A DNA stretch of 6,791 bases, taken from positions 1 to 6,791 of the forward strand of contig JASFTQ010000263.1 of the NCBI GenBank assembly GCA_050053515.1, in the 5' to 3' direction. The translations under genes and the position numbers were made by a program. Of this stretch, positions 1-5,704 are shown one piece after another. The notes under the pieces were generated by a model that did no database searches, was not told where the DNA came from, and saw only the letters and a program-made list of their open reading frames with translations. This DNA comes from G020354645 sp050053515 (lineage in GTDB: Bacteria > Desulfobacterota > Desulfobacteria > Desulfobacterales > G020354645). The stretch's first letter is position 1. The number at the start of each line of letters is the position of its first letter.

Positions 1-72
1 ATGGCGGCTTTGGGCGCAGCCTATGCCAAAGTAATCAGTTTGAATGAGTTTATCGCCCGTATCAAAATTTAA
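1..72 (+). CDS. 3' end of an unidentified protein gene (cut by the window edge)
   Basis: An open frame runs in from the left edge and stops at TAA 70-72. Only 23 residues are visible, ending in SLNEFIARIKI. The ATG at position 1 need not be the true start. The stop overlaps the start of the next gene by one base (TAATG), which suggests co-transcription and translational coupling with the peptidase gene. The ending, a small-residue stretch followed by VISLNEFIARI, is reminiscent of the C-terminus of YacP-type NYN-domain nucleases, where a late strand is followed by a '..EF..RL' helix. With so few residues this is only a guess and should not be carried forward as a name. Confidence 0.55.
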   Translation: MAALGAAYAKVISLNEFIARIKI

Positions 73-1106
73 TGAGATATAAGTTATTACCGAAAACTGG
101 CAAGGCCTGGCGAACATTTCTTTTGCGCTGGGCAATTGTTTTTGGTCTTTTGATTGCCGGATTACTTTATATCACCAAAATGCCAGATTCATCCTATTCG
201 GGTTCACTTAATCCCTTGACCGATCAAGAAAAGCGTCTGCGGGACAACCTCAGACAGCACGTGATCCAATTGGCCGAAAAAATCGGAGAGCGCAATGTCT
301 GGCACCCCCGGCAACTGGAAGCGGCTGCTGAGTATATCGAAAAAATGCTGGAAAACCGGGGTTTTGATGTATCCGCACAACCATACCCGGCCCGGGGCAT
401 TACCGTAAAGAATCTCGAGGTTGAACGGCGGGGCTTTTCTTTACCTGAAGAAATCGTAATCATCGGCGCTCATTATGATTCGGTTATCGGCAGTCCCGGT
501 GCAAACGACAATGGTTCCGGTATCGGTTGCATTCTGGAGGTGGCCCGCTTAATAGCCGATCAAAAGCTCAAGCGGACGGTTCGGGTTGTGGCCTTTGTCA
601 ATGAGGAACCCCCTTTTTTCCAAACGTCTCTGATGGGCAGCCGTGTATCTGCCGTCCGATCGCGTCAGCGTAAAGAGAAAGTTGTAGCCATGCTTTCGAT
701 TGAGACCATTGGATATTATACAGAGGCGCCCGGCAGTCAGCACTATCCGTTCCCATTCAGCTTTTTTTACCCGAGTACCGGTAATTTTATTGGGTTTGTT
801 AGCAACTTGTCCTCCCGCACGCTGCTTCACCAAGTCATGACTTCATTTCGGCGCCACACCGACTTTCCCTCGGAAGGCGTTGCTGCTCCAGGTTGGATCA
901 CCGGGATTGGCTGGTCCGATCAATGGTCCTACTGGCAGGAAGGATATCCGGGGGTCATGGTGACCGATACAGCGCCCTACCGATACCCTTTCTATCATAC
1001 CGGTGGAGATACCCCTGATAAAATAGATTATGAGCGTTTGGCCCGGGTAGTAGCCGGCATTTCAAGGGTAATTACCGAGATTGCCGAAGCGGAACATTCA
1101 GAATAA
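72..1106 (+). CDS. Membrane-anchored M28-family zinc metallopeptidase
   Basis: This 344-residue protein is a probable aminopeptidase of MEROPS family M28, which uses two zinc ions to remove N-terminal residues from peptides. An uncleaved-looking signal anchor (about residues 16-35, FLLRWAIVFGLLIAGLLYI) follows a basic N-terminus, so the catalytic domain should lie in the periplasm. The metal-site motifs appear in the right order: GAHYDS (His134, Asp136), ANDNGSG (Asp146, bridging ligand), VNEEPP (Glu178 catalytic base, Glu179 ligand), LSIETIG (Glu211 ligand) and FYHTGGDT (His309). The block SDQWSYWQEGYPGVMVTDTA is also typical of the family. All expected ligands are present, so it should be active. 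The start at 72 keeps the anchor and overlaps the upstream stop. No clear ribosome binding site is visible, consistent with coupled translation. The natural substrate cannot be told from the sequence. Confidence 0.92.
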   Translation: MRYKLLPKTGKAWRTFLLRWAIVFGLLIAGLLYITKMPDSSYSGSLNPLTDQEKRLRDNLRQHVIQLAEKIGERNVWHPRQLEAAAEYIEKMLENRGFDVSAQPYPARGITVKNLEVERRGFSLPEEIVIIGAHYDSVIGSPGANDNGSGIGCILEVARLIADQKLKRTVRVVAFVNEEPPFFQTSLMGSRVSAVRSRQRKEKVVAMLSIETIGYYTEAPGSQHYPFPFSFFYPSTGNFIGFVSNLSSRTLLHQVMTSFRRHTDFPSEGVAAPGWITGIGWSDQWSYWQEGYPGVMVTDTAPYRYPFYHTGGDTPDKIDYERLARVVAGISRVITEIAEAEHSE

Positions 1107-1157
1107 GATACCCGATCTGTCTTAAATCATTCGTCGTTTGAATCTGGTTTTTTATAC

Positions 1158-1186
1158 TTGAAACCACATAGAGTCGTATATAGAAT
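1158..1186 (+). promoter_or_regulatory. Sigma70-like promoter of the membrane-protein gene
   Basis: TTGAAA (1158-1163, five of six consensus bases) is followed after exactly 17 bases by TAGAAT (1181-1186, five of six). Transcription would start near 1193 and leave a leader of roughly 108 bases before the GTG at 1302. The surrounding spacer is AT-rich. An 8-bp inverted repeat, ATCATTCG (1126-1133) and CGAATGAT (1195-1202), brackets the promoter and could be an operator, though 8 bp may arise by chance. Confidence 0.5.
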
Positions 1187-1301
1187 TATATTACCGAATG
1201 ATGTCAACCTGACTTGATTTTTAATGCAGGCCATATTTCTAAATCTGATCCCTTATTTTTTGAGTATCGCTAACCGTTGAGATTTGAAAGGAGATAAATT
1301 G

Positions 1302-2186
1302 GTGGCACAAAAGACCGGAACCGGACCCATCGGCGTGCTCGGTTACAGGATATTCGGCCTTCCCGTTGATCGTGAGGTGATATTTTCGAATCATAAAAAG
1401 GTTTATAAGAAAAAAATAGAAAATCGCCAGCGAAAGCTCATTATAAAATTACCGTTCCTCAAACCCTTTTTTGATGTTACCGAGAAAATTCTTCTGGTCA
1501 CCACCGGATATTCCCCCACCACGACAATCGATAGATTATTGGTGGGTTGGTTTTTTGTCTACCTGAAACGCTCGCTTTTTATTTTTACGGATCAACGAAT
1601 TTTCCACATTCCCACAACCCCTGTTTATAAATATCGAGGCTCAATTGCGCAGATTCCATATGGCGCATGCAAAGCCATCGACATGAAAGGCAGAACCCTT
1701 GAAGTTCAATATAAAAAGTTCGGCAGAATTGAGAAATTTTTCGGTATCGCCGGCAAGGAGAGAAAAAAAATAAAGGAATTATTAAAAACCCTGCCGATGG
1801 GAAAAAAAGAAGCAGCAACTGCTGAACGAACCTTCCTTTGCCCGCGGTGTGCCACCCCTCTTACAGGCCATAAGTATGCCTGTATGAAATGTGATCTTAA
1901 ATTCAAAACCAAAGCCCTTGCTGTGATCAATGCCATAATATTTCCCGGCGGCGGCTATCTTTATTTGCGGCAATATTTTTTGGGAATGACGGCAGCGATA
2001 TTAGAGATTTTTCTCATCGTTATCATTGTGATTTCCGTGATGGACACTCTCAATGGGCTGCCGAACAGCCTGATACGCCTGCTGCTGGCCGGATTTGCTT
2101 TGATTTTGGAAAAGGCCGTAACAGTCGTTCACGCGACCACGTTTATCGTCGAATTTATTCCGAGAAAAAAGAAACTTAAAAAGTAA
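1302..2186 (+). CDS. Unnamed membrane protein with PH-like segment, zinc ribbon and hydrophobic C-terminus
   Basis: I do not recognise a named family for the whole protein (294 residues from GTG 1302). The frame opens at TTG 1284, but AGGAG at 1289-1293 lies 8 bases before GTG 1302, so that start is preferred; TTG 1299 is 5 bases away. Residues about 60-165 (from GTG) resemble a bacterial PH-like domain: SLFIFTDQRIFHIP, then IAQIPYGACKAIDMKGRTLEV, the usual 'fTdqRl... ipy..i..i' pattern. A zinc ribbon follows, with cysteines at 180, 183, 194 and 197 (C-x2-C-x10-C-x2-C). The C-terminus has a FPGGGYLYLRQYFLGMT stretch, like the glycine-rich turn of TM2-type membrane hairpins, and two strong membrane segments (about 227-248 and 256-279), ending in a basic tail. 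It probably sits in the inner membrane with a cytoplasmic ribbon. Its role is unknown. Confidence 0.8.
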   Translation: MAQKTGTGPIGVLGYRIFGLPVDREVIFSNHKKVYKKKIENRQRKLIIKLPFLKPFFDVTEKILLVTTGYSPTTTIDRLLVGWFFVYLKRSLFIFTDQRIFHIPTTPVYKYRGSIAQIPYGACKAIDMKGRTLEVQYKKFGRIEKFFGIAGKERKKIKELLKTLPMGKKEAATAERTFLCPRCATPLTGHKYACMKCDLKFKTKALAVINAIIFPGGGYLYLRQYFLGMTAAILEIFLIVIIVISVMDTLNGLPNSLIRLLLAGFALILEKAVTVVHATTFIVEFIPRKKKLKK

Positions 2187-2209
2187 CCTTCCGTGAAGGA
2201 TAAGTTTTT
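2184..2209 (+). terminator. Weak intrinsic terminator after the membrane-protein gene
   Basis: CCTTC (2187-2191) pairs with GAAGG (2195-2199) around a three-base loop. Two more pairs (TA/TA) lie outside one mismatch and overlap the stop codon. AG and then five T (2205-2209) follow. The stem is short, so this is a tentative call supported mainly by its place right after a stop codon and before a convergent gene. Confidence 0.35.
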
Positions 2210-2223
2210 CTCAATGTTTCAGA

Positions 2224-2261
2224 GGTTCCCGCCTTCGCCTCAAGGGCTTCGGCGCGGGACC
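2224..2261. other. Imperfect GC-rich hairpin between convergent genes
   Basis: GGTTCCCGC (2224-2232) can pair with GCGGGACC (2254-2261) with one bulged T. An inner GCC/GGC stem (2237-2239 with 2245-2247) closes a five-base loop. No T-run follows on either strand, so it is not a classical intrinsic terminator. Its position between two converging genes still suggests a role in ending or protecting one of the transcripts. Confidence 0.35.
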
Positions 2262-2309
2262 CAGGGTTCAGGGGCCACATCAAATCTGAGCCATTGAGCG
2301 GATACAGCC

Positions 2310-3359
2310 TTACCGGGTCCATGAAAACATCGATGCGCCGGCAATCAGAAAGGCCATTGTCATCAGCGCCAAAATGCCCAATTCCGGGCTCACATCCAGC
2401 AACCCCGCACCGTCATTCATGATCTTTCTCACGGCCCGCAGCAAATGAGTGAGCGGAAATATCTCGGCAAACATCTTCACCCATCGGGGTGCCCCCTCCA
2501 GCGAGAACCAGACTTCCGACAAAAACATCATGGGCCAGGAGATAAAATTCAATATGCCGGTGGTGAATTCCTCGCTGGTTCCCCGTGAGGCCAGGATCAG
2601 ACCCAGGGCGGTGAGGCTCAGGCTACCGACAAGAAATACCAGGAAAAGGTTGAAATAAGATCCGGCGACATAAAATGAGAAAATCAGATCACACCCGATC
2701 CACACAACGGTCAAAGTAAACATCAACAGAAAGATTCTGGAAAGCATCTGGGCGCTCAAATACTCAAAAGCTGTCAAGGGTGTGGCTTTCAGGCGTTTGA
2801 GAACACCGTTTTTGCGATAACGAACCACGATATAGCCGACCCCCCAGAGCGCACTGAACATCATATTCATTGCCAGAATTCCCGGGAACAACCAGTCGAT
2901 GTATCTGATGTCGCGCCCCTTGATTTCTTTTCGGGTGGCCAATCCCAGATTTTCAAAGGGATAAAGGCTGGTATGGAATATTTTTTCGACGATGTAGCCT
3001 TTGGGAGAGGAATCGCTTATCCAGTATTGCGGGGGTTGGGTTCCGATTTTGACCAGGAAGTCAATTTTATGATGTTTGAGTTTTGCCAATCCTTCCCGGG
3101 CAGTCGGGAATCCGATAAACTTCAGATTTTGCGAGGTTCTAAAACTTTCGGGGAGATCCAAATTCTCACGCGCAACCGTTTCCGATTCGTATGGGAAAAT
3201 CCCCACTTTATAAACCGTATAGGCCCTGCCGCTGAAAATTACACCGAATCCGGCCACAATCAAAAATGGAAACAGAAAATTCCAACCAAAAGCGGCGCGA
3301 TCCCTCAAGAATTCGCGATTTCTCGCGACAAACATGGTCCAGAACCGTGTAAATTTCAT
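2310..3359 (-). CDS. ABC-2 type transporter permease
   Basis: This 349-residue protein is the membrane half of an ABC exporter of the ABC-2 type (DrrB/YhhJ-like), working with the ATPase encoded just upstream. Six hydrophobic segments are visible: about 25-44, 155-180, 204-228, 236-256, 265-286 and 327-346. A large extracytoplasmic domain (about 45-154) separates the first two, as in the long ABC-2 permeases. The cytoplasmic loop KNGVLKRLKATPLTAFEYL (183-201) is the family's hallmark 'G.lkRl.atPl...e.l' motif. The motif FPLTHLLRAVR (301-311) is also typical. The start lies 5 bases after the ATPase stop, so the two are one transcript. The cargo (drug, lipid or polysaccharide) cannot be told. 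No membrane-fusion protein gene is adjacent. Confidence 0.93.
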   Translation of the reverse strand: MKFTRFWTMFVARNREFLRDRAAFGWNFLFPFLIVAGFGVIFSGRAYTVYKVGIFPYESETVARENLDLPESFRTSQNLKFIGFPTAREGLAKLKHHKIDFLVKIGTQPPQYWISDSSPKGYIVEKIFHTSLYPFENLGLATRKEIKGRDIRYIDWLFPGILAMNMMFSALWGVGYIVVRYRKNGVLKRLKATPLTAFEYLSAQMLSRIFLLMFTLTVVWIGCDLIFSFYVAGSYFNLFLVFLVGSLSLTALGLILASRGTSEEFTTGILNFISWPMMFLSEVWFSLEGAPRWVKMFAEIFPLTHLLRAVRKIMNDGAGLLDVSPELGILALMTMAFLIAGASMFSWTR

Positions 3360-3364
3360 TGCGG

Positions 3365-4249
3365 TTATTCTCTTAATTGACGCCCGGTTAAATTGATAAA
3401 GACATCCTCCAGGTTTGAGCCCCGGACGGTCATGTCGGCAAGGTCGACCCCCAGGGACAGCAATTCCTTTAAACAGGCATTCAGGTCGCTCGTGTTGATT
3501 TCAAGTCTGTCGGCGAGTTCATTGTAATTCATAGCCAGCTTTTGCCAGGGGCCATCAGCATCTTTTTTAGGCAATATCACGGTAATTTCGGATGAATATT
3601 TTTTTATCAGTTCATCCGGTGCTCCCTGAGCGATAATTCTGCCGTAATCCATGATGGCGACCTCATCACATAAATGCTGGGCCTCCTCCATATAATGCGT
3701 TGTTAATATCACGGTTTTATTTTTATGTTTGATCTGTTCGATAACATCCCACAGATTTCGGCGTGCCTGGGGGTCCAGGCCGGTGGATGGTTCATCCAGA
3801 AAAATCAATTCCGGTTGATTGACCAGGGCCAACGCCAGCATGAATCGCTGGCGCTGGCCGCCGGAAATTTTGTCGTTGTATTGGCGCTGAAATTCCCCCA
3901 GATGGCACAATTGGACAAGTGCATCCAGATCATACCTGTTGGCGTAGAGGCTTTGAAACGTTTCCAGCGTTTCGCGGACCGTCAGAAAAGCCAGGAGAGT
4001 GGTGTGTTGAAATTGGATGCCGACATCTTCCCGGAAGGAAGTCGATCTGGGTTTTCCTTTGAAGAATATTTCTCCGGATGTCGGTGAGAGAACATCTTCT
4101 ATTACTTCAATTGTTGTGGTTTTACCGGCACCGTTGGGACCCAGGAGACCGAAACAAAGACCGGGTTCGATTGAAAAACTAACCCCGTTGACCGCAACGA
4201 GGCTTTCATACTTTTTAACCAGGTTTTTAACTTCAAGCAGCGGCGCCAT
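3365..4249 (-). CDS. ABC transporter ATP-binding protein (DrrA/CcmA-like)
   Basis: This 294-residue protein is the energy-coupling ATPase of the exporter whose permease gene follows 5 bases downstream. All nucleotide-binding motifs are present in order: Walker A GPNGAGKT (37-44), Q-loop Gln81 in GIQFQH, signature ISGGQRQR (128-135), Walker B LIFLDE (148-153), D-loop STGLD (155-159) and H-loop His185 in TTHYMEEA. The signature begins ISGGQ rather than LSGGQ, a tolerated variant. The C-terminal extension (about 220-294), ending in LEDVFINLTGR, is typical of the DrrA-like group, where the tail helps assembly with the permease. The ATG at 4249 gives the expected N-terminus (MAPLLEVKNLVKKY). The ribosome binding site is weak. 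The upstream promoter was not clearly found: a TATCAT-like box lies on the minus strand, but without a good -35. Confidence 0.95.
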   Translation of the reverse strand: MAPLLEVKNLVKKYESLVAVNGVSFSIEPGLCFGLLGPNGAGKTTTIEVIEDVLSPTSGEIFFKGKPRSTSFREDVGIQFQHTTLLAFLTVRETLETFQSLYANRYDLDALVQLCHLGEFQRQYNDKISGGQRQRFMLALALVNQPELIFLDEPSTGLDPQARRNLWDVIEQIKHKNKTVILTTHYMEEAQHLCDEVAIMDYGRIIAQGAPDELIKKYSSEITVILPKKDADGPWQKLAMNYNELADRLEINTSDLNACLKELLSLGVDLADMTVRGSNLEDVFINLTGRQLRE

Positions 4250-4349
4250 CTGTCAGCTCACACATATTTCAGGATGATAAGGTCCGGGCAACGGGCATTT
4301 TTGCCATGAGTGCAGGCTCCCCCCAGGTAATTTATCTGTTTAGTCCCGA

Positions 4350-4366
4350 TTCTGGGGTCAGCGAAA
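4350..4366 (+). repeat. Direct repeat, copy 1 (TTCTGG-NN-TCAGCGAAA)
   Basis: This 17-base sequence matches 4525-4541 at 15 of 17 positions; only the two middle bases differ (GG here, AC there). The copies are 175 bases apart and in the same orientation. Flanking bases do not continue the match. Too short to assign a function. Confidence 0.4.
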
Positions 4367-4524
4367 CATACGATCCACGCGGGGCCATACAAAGATTCAT
4401 ATTATAAGCATTGAAGGGCGGTTATCAACCGTTTTCCGCTGGTCTTCTAAATCAGCGGCAGGGCAGGGAATAACCGGGTCTAAACGGACTGTGGCCCAGA
4501 TATTTTTGAGCGGTCATTAAAACG

Positions 4525-4541
4525 TTCTGGACTCAGCGAAA
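4525..4541 (+). repeat. Direct repeat, copy 2 (TTCTGG-NN-TCAGCGAAA)
   Basis: Partner of the copy at 4350-4366. It lies just outside the left arm of the fold-back structure at 4547-4681, so it may belong to that structure's edge. Confidence 0.4.
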
Positions 4542-4546
4542 TTATG

Positions 4547-4681
4547 TTCGGGCAACAGCCCTTATATAATTGATACAAACCGCAAAGCCATTTAACTTGA
4601 CAATGCCGCCGGCACGCTTTAACTTGCATGCGAAACCATGGGGTTAAGCTTCTAACTGTCAGGGGGGCTGTTGCCGCCCGG
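4547..4681. repeat. Fold-back structure with central palindrome (possible decayed element)
   Basis: The left arm TTCGGGCAACAGCCC (4547-4561) is the inverse complement of GGGCTGTTGCCGCCCGGAA (4665-4683), apart from a few inserted bases in the right arm. Near the centre is a perfect palindrome, TGCCG-C-CGGCA (4604-4614), and this is flanked by two direct copies of TTTAACTTG (4591-4599 and 4618-4626). The arms, palindrome and direct repeats share nearly one centre, which suggests one designed or duplicated unit rather than chance. The right half shares sequence blocks with the element at 4825-5128. The outer limits are uncertain, and the inner arms pair poorly. Confidence 0.4.
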
Positions 4682-4824
4682 AAAGGCAAACTGCGCTGTT
4701 GGTTCCGGGGACGGTGTCGGGAGTGATCAGCAGGGGATAAAACTCAAGAATGTTGCCGCCATCAGACATAGCGGGCCATAACCCGACATCTTTTCGTGCA
4801 AAAAATAGCCCTGGAATTAGAATA

Positions 4825-4850
4825 TATAGTGATTGTCAAAATAACATTCC
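4825..4850 (+). repeat. Outer inverted arm, left
   Basis: TATAGTGATTGTCAAAATAA and the following bases match the inverse complement of 5103-5128 at 22 of 26 positions. The match ends abruptly on the outer side, which is why the element's left limit is placed here. Confidence 0.55.
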
Positions 4851-4860
4851 GATTGCCCGC

Positions 4861-4892
4861 GGGTCAGGCAGGGGGTAAATTTTTGTCGACAA
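4861..4892 (+). repeat. Inner inverted arm, left
   Basis: The arm begins GGGTCAGGCAGGGGGTAAAT and ends TTGTCGACAA. It differs from the inverse complement of 5051-5082 at only two places (A for G at its 6th base, A for T at its 29th). The GGGTCAGG start resembles motifs often found in intergenic repeats of related bacteria, but no family can be assigned here. Confidence 0.75.
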
Positions 4893-5050
4893 GCTGATTA
4901 CCCCGGTGATGCCAAGCGACAAAAGGTGGTTGCGGCCTCGATGAGCAAACGACGGTGAGTCTTTGTGTTAACAACCATGCGTTAACTGGCAGGGGGGCAA
5001 ATTGATAGGAATGGGCCATTTCCGAGCAAAGGGGGCGGTGATTGTGCATC

Positions 5051-5082
5051 TTGACGACAAAAATTTACCCCCTGCCCGACCC
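5051..5082 (-). repeat. Inner inverted arm, right
   Basis: Inverse partner of 4861-4892, ending CCCCCTGCCCGACCC on the + strand. The near identity of the arms, against the looser match of the interior, suggests recent origin or selection on the arms. Confidence 0.75.
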
Positions 5083-5102
5083 TCTTCATTCTGCTTTATT
5101 TA

Positions 5103-5128
5103 GGAACATTATTTTGACATTCGCTATA
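5103..5128 (-). repeat. Outer inverted arm, right
   Basis: Inverse partner of 4825-4850. It contains TTTTGACATTCGCTATA on the + strand. Its last bases are the first four bases of the TATAAT box that is the best -10 candidate for mobB. Confidence 0.55.
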
Positions 5129-5130
5129 AT
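5125..5130 (+). promoter_or_regulatory. Consensus -10 box upstream of mobB
   Basis: TATAAT is a perfect -10 hexamer. Transcription would start near 5137, about 33 bases before the preferred mobB ATG. The -35 side is poor: the best fit at 16-17 bases upstream is AGGAAC/GGAACA. A nearby TTGACA (5114-5119) is too close to pair with this box, and at 17 bases it would need TTGTAC as its -10. The box overlaps the end of the repeat element. Confidence 0.4.
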
Positions 5131-5169
5131 TGAATCTTGTACGAGTCGAAGGATTTCAAAAGTTTAATT

Positions 5170-5682
5170 ATGCCGCCCATCTTATTAATCGTTGGAAAAT
5201 CCAGAGCCGGCAAAACCACCCTCATCGAAAAACTGGTTCCGGAACTCAAAAGGCGCGGACATAAGATCGGCACCATAAAGCATGCCCATCATGGCTTTGA
5301 CATCGATAAAAAGGGCAAAGATAGCCGCCGCCATCAGGTGGCCGGTGCCGATACGGTCGTCGTTGCCTCTCCGGATGCCATTGCGATGATCAAAAAAGAA
5401 CCCTGGCAGCGACTGGAGAATTTAACCGGTTATTTTCAGGATATGGATCTTATCCTTACAGAAGGGTTCAAGAGGGAAAAAAAACCCAAAATTGAAATTC
5501 ATAGAGCGGCCACGCATAAAAGCCCCGCTTGCCTGAATGATGCAGACCTTGTGGCTTTTGTCACCGACTCCGACTTTAATCTTAAAGTTCCCACCTTCGG
5601 TTTGGAAGATATCCGTCAAATCGCAGATTTTATAGAAAACAATATTTTAGGCCTTCGGCTTTCAGCCGTCCACGGAAAGTAG
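5170..5682 (+). CDS. mobB: MobB, molybdopterin-guanine dinucleotide biosynthesis adaptor protein
   Basis: This 170-residue P-loop GTP-binding protein assists MobA, which joins GMP to molybdopterin to make the bis-MGD form of the molybdenum cofactor used by formate dehydrogenases and related enzymes. Visible motifs are Walker A GKSRAGKTT (9-17), the family block IKHAHHGFDIDKKGKDS (37-53) with QVAGAD just after it, and Walker B-like DLILTEGFK (93-101). The length matches the stand-alone MobB family. The frame extends upstream to TTG 5137, but the family N-terminus begins at ATG 5170 (MPPILLIVGKS), and TTG 5137 would fall on the predicted transcription start. The ribosome binding site is unclear: AAGGA at 5149-5153 is 16 bases away. 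No mobA is in view. sfsA follows after 22 bases. Confidence 0.93.
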   Translation: MPPILLIVGKSRAGKTTLIEKLVPELKRRGHKIGTIKHAHHGFDIDKKGKDSRRHQVAGADTVVVASPDAIAMIKKEPWQRLENLTGYFQDMDLILTEGFKREKKPKIEIHRAATHKSPACLNDADLVAFVTDSDFNLKVPTFGLEDIRQIADFIENNILGLRLSAVHGK

Positions 5683-5704
5683 CTGTTCGGGGCGGGTTTT
5701 TCAG

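Larger units (their letters stand above)
4250..4824. other. Repeat-rich spacer without a convincing gene
   Basis: About 575 bases lie between the ABC ATPase start and the inverted-repeat element. No frame here has a good ribosome binding site or protein-like composition. The stretch holds several short hairpins: GGCA-TTTT-TGCC at 4294-4305, which would lie in the leader of the ABC transcript, and CGGTT-ATC-AACCG at 4419-4431 followed by TTTT on the + strand. It also holds a pair of 17-base direct repeats, a fold-back structure at 4547-4681 and a repeated TGTTGCCGCC (4669-4678 and 4751-4760). It reads as decayed repeat DNA or an untranslated RNA region rather than a lost gene. Confidence 0.55.
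4825..5128. mobile_element. Nested inverted-repeat element, MITE-like
   Basis: Two pairs of inverted arms share nearly the same centre. The inner arms (4861-4892 and 5051-5082) are 32 bp with 30 matches. The outer arms (4825-4850 and 5103-5128) are 26 bp with 22 matches, including an uninterrupted 11-base TGTCAAAATAA. The spacers between outer and inner arms differ (10 bases left, 20 right). A TGTTAACA palindrome (4966-4973) sits at the middle. The interior has no convincing gene. Size, long inverted arms and lack of a transposase fit a non-autonomous miniature transposable element. No target-site duplication is visible at either pair of ends. A structured RNA gene is the main alternative. 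Confidence 0.6.

Noticed and set aside
1126..1153. Intrinsic terminator after the M28 peptidase (T-run near 1148-1153)
   Set aside because: The T-run is real, but the preceding ATTC/GAAT stem has only four AT-rich pairs and is separated from the T-run, so it is too weak to call.
2973..3380. Plus-strand open frame of 135 codons opposite the ABC permease
   Set aside because: It is antisense to a permease with clear family motifs and has no ribosome binding site or recognisable domain.
4547..4660. Resemblance to a c-di-GMP-I (GEMM) riboswitch: GGGCAAC followed by CCGCAAAGCCA
   Set aside because: CGCAAAGCCA matches a conserved GEMM segment, but the required hairpin with a GNRA-type loop between the two conserved blocks cannot form here, and no suitable gene follows directly.
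4480..4689. Minus-strand open frame of 69 codons inside the fold-back structure
   Set aside because: It has no ribosome binding site and an unusual composition rich in Cys and Trp, and it runs straight through the inverted arms and palindrome. The repeat structure explains the sequence better.
4665..4740. Possible molybdenum-cofactor riboswitch upstream of mobB (CCCGGAAAGGC motif)
   Set aside because: Only a short GGAAAGG-like match is present, the expected stems are not seen, and the site is over 400 bases from mobB with the repeat element in between.
4864..5049. Minus-strand open frame of 61 codons inside the nested element
   Set aside because: It starts next to one inner arm and ends inside the other, has no ribosome binding site and has no recognisable domain. 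If the element is multicopy, such a frame would often be annotated by mistake.
4851..5102. Target-site duplication flanking the inner arms
   Set aside because: The bases outside the arms (ending CCCGC on the left, starting TCTTC on the right) do not match, and the outer arms also lack a matching flank, so no duplication can be claimed.
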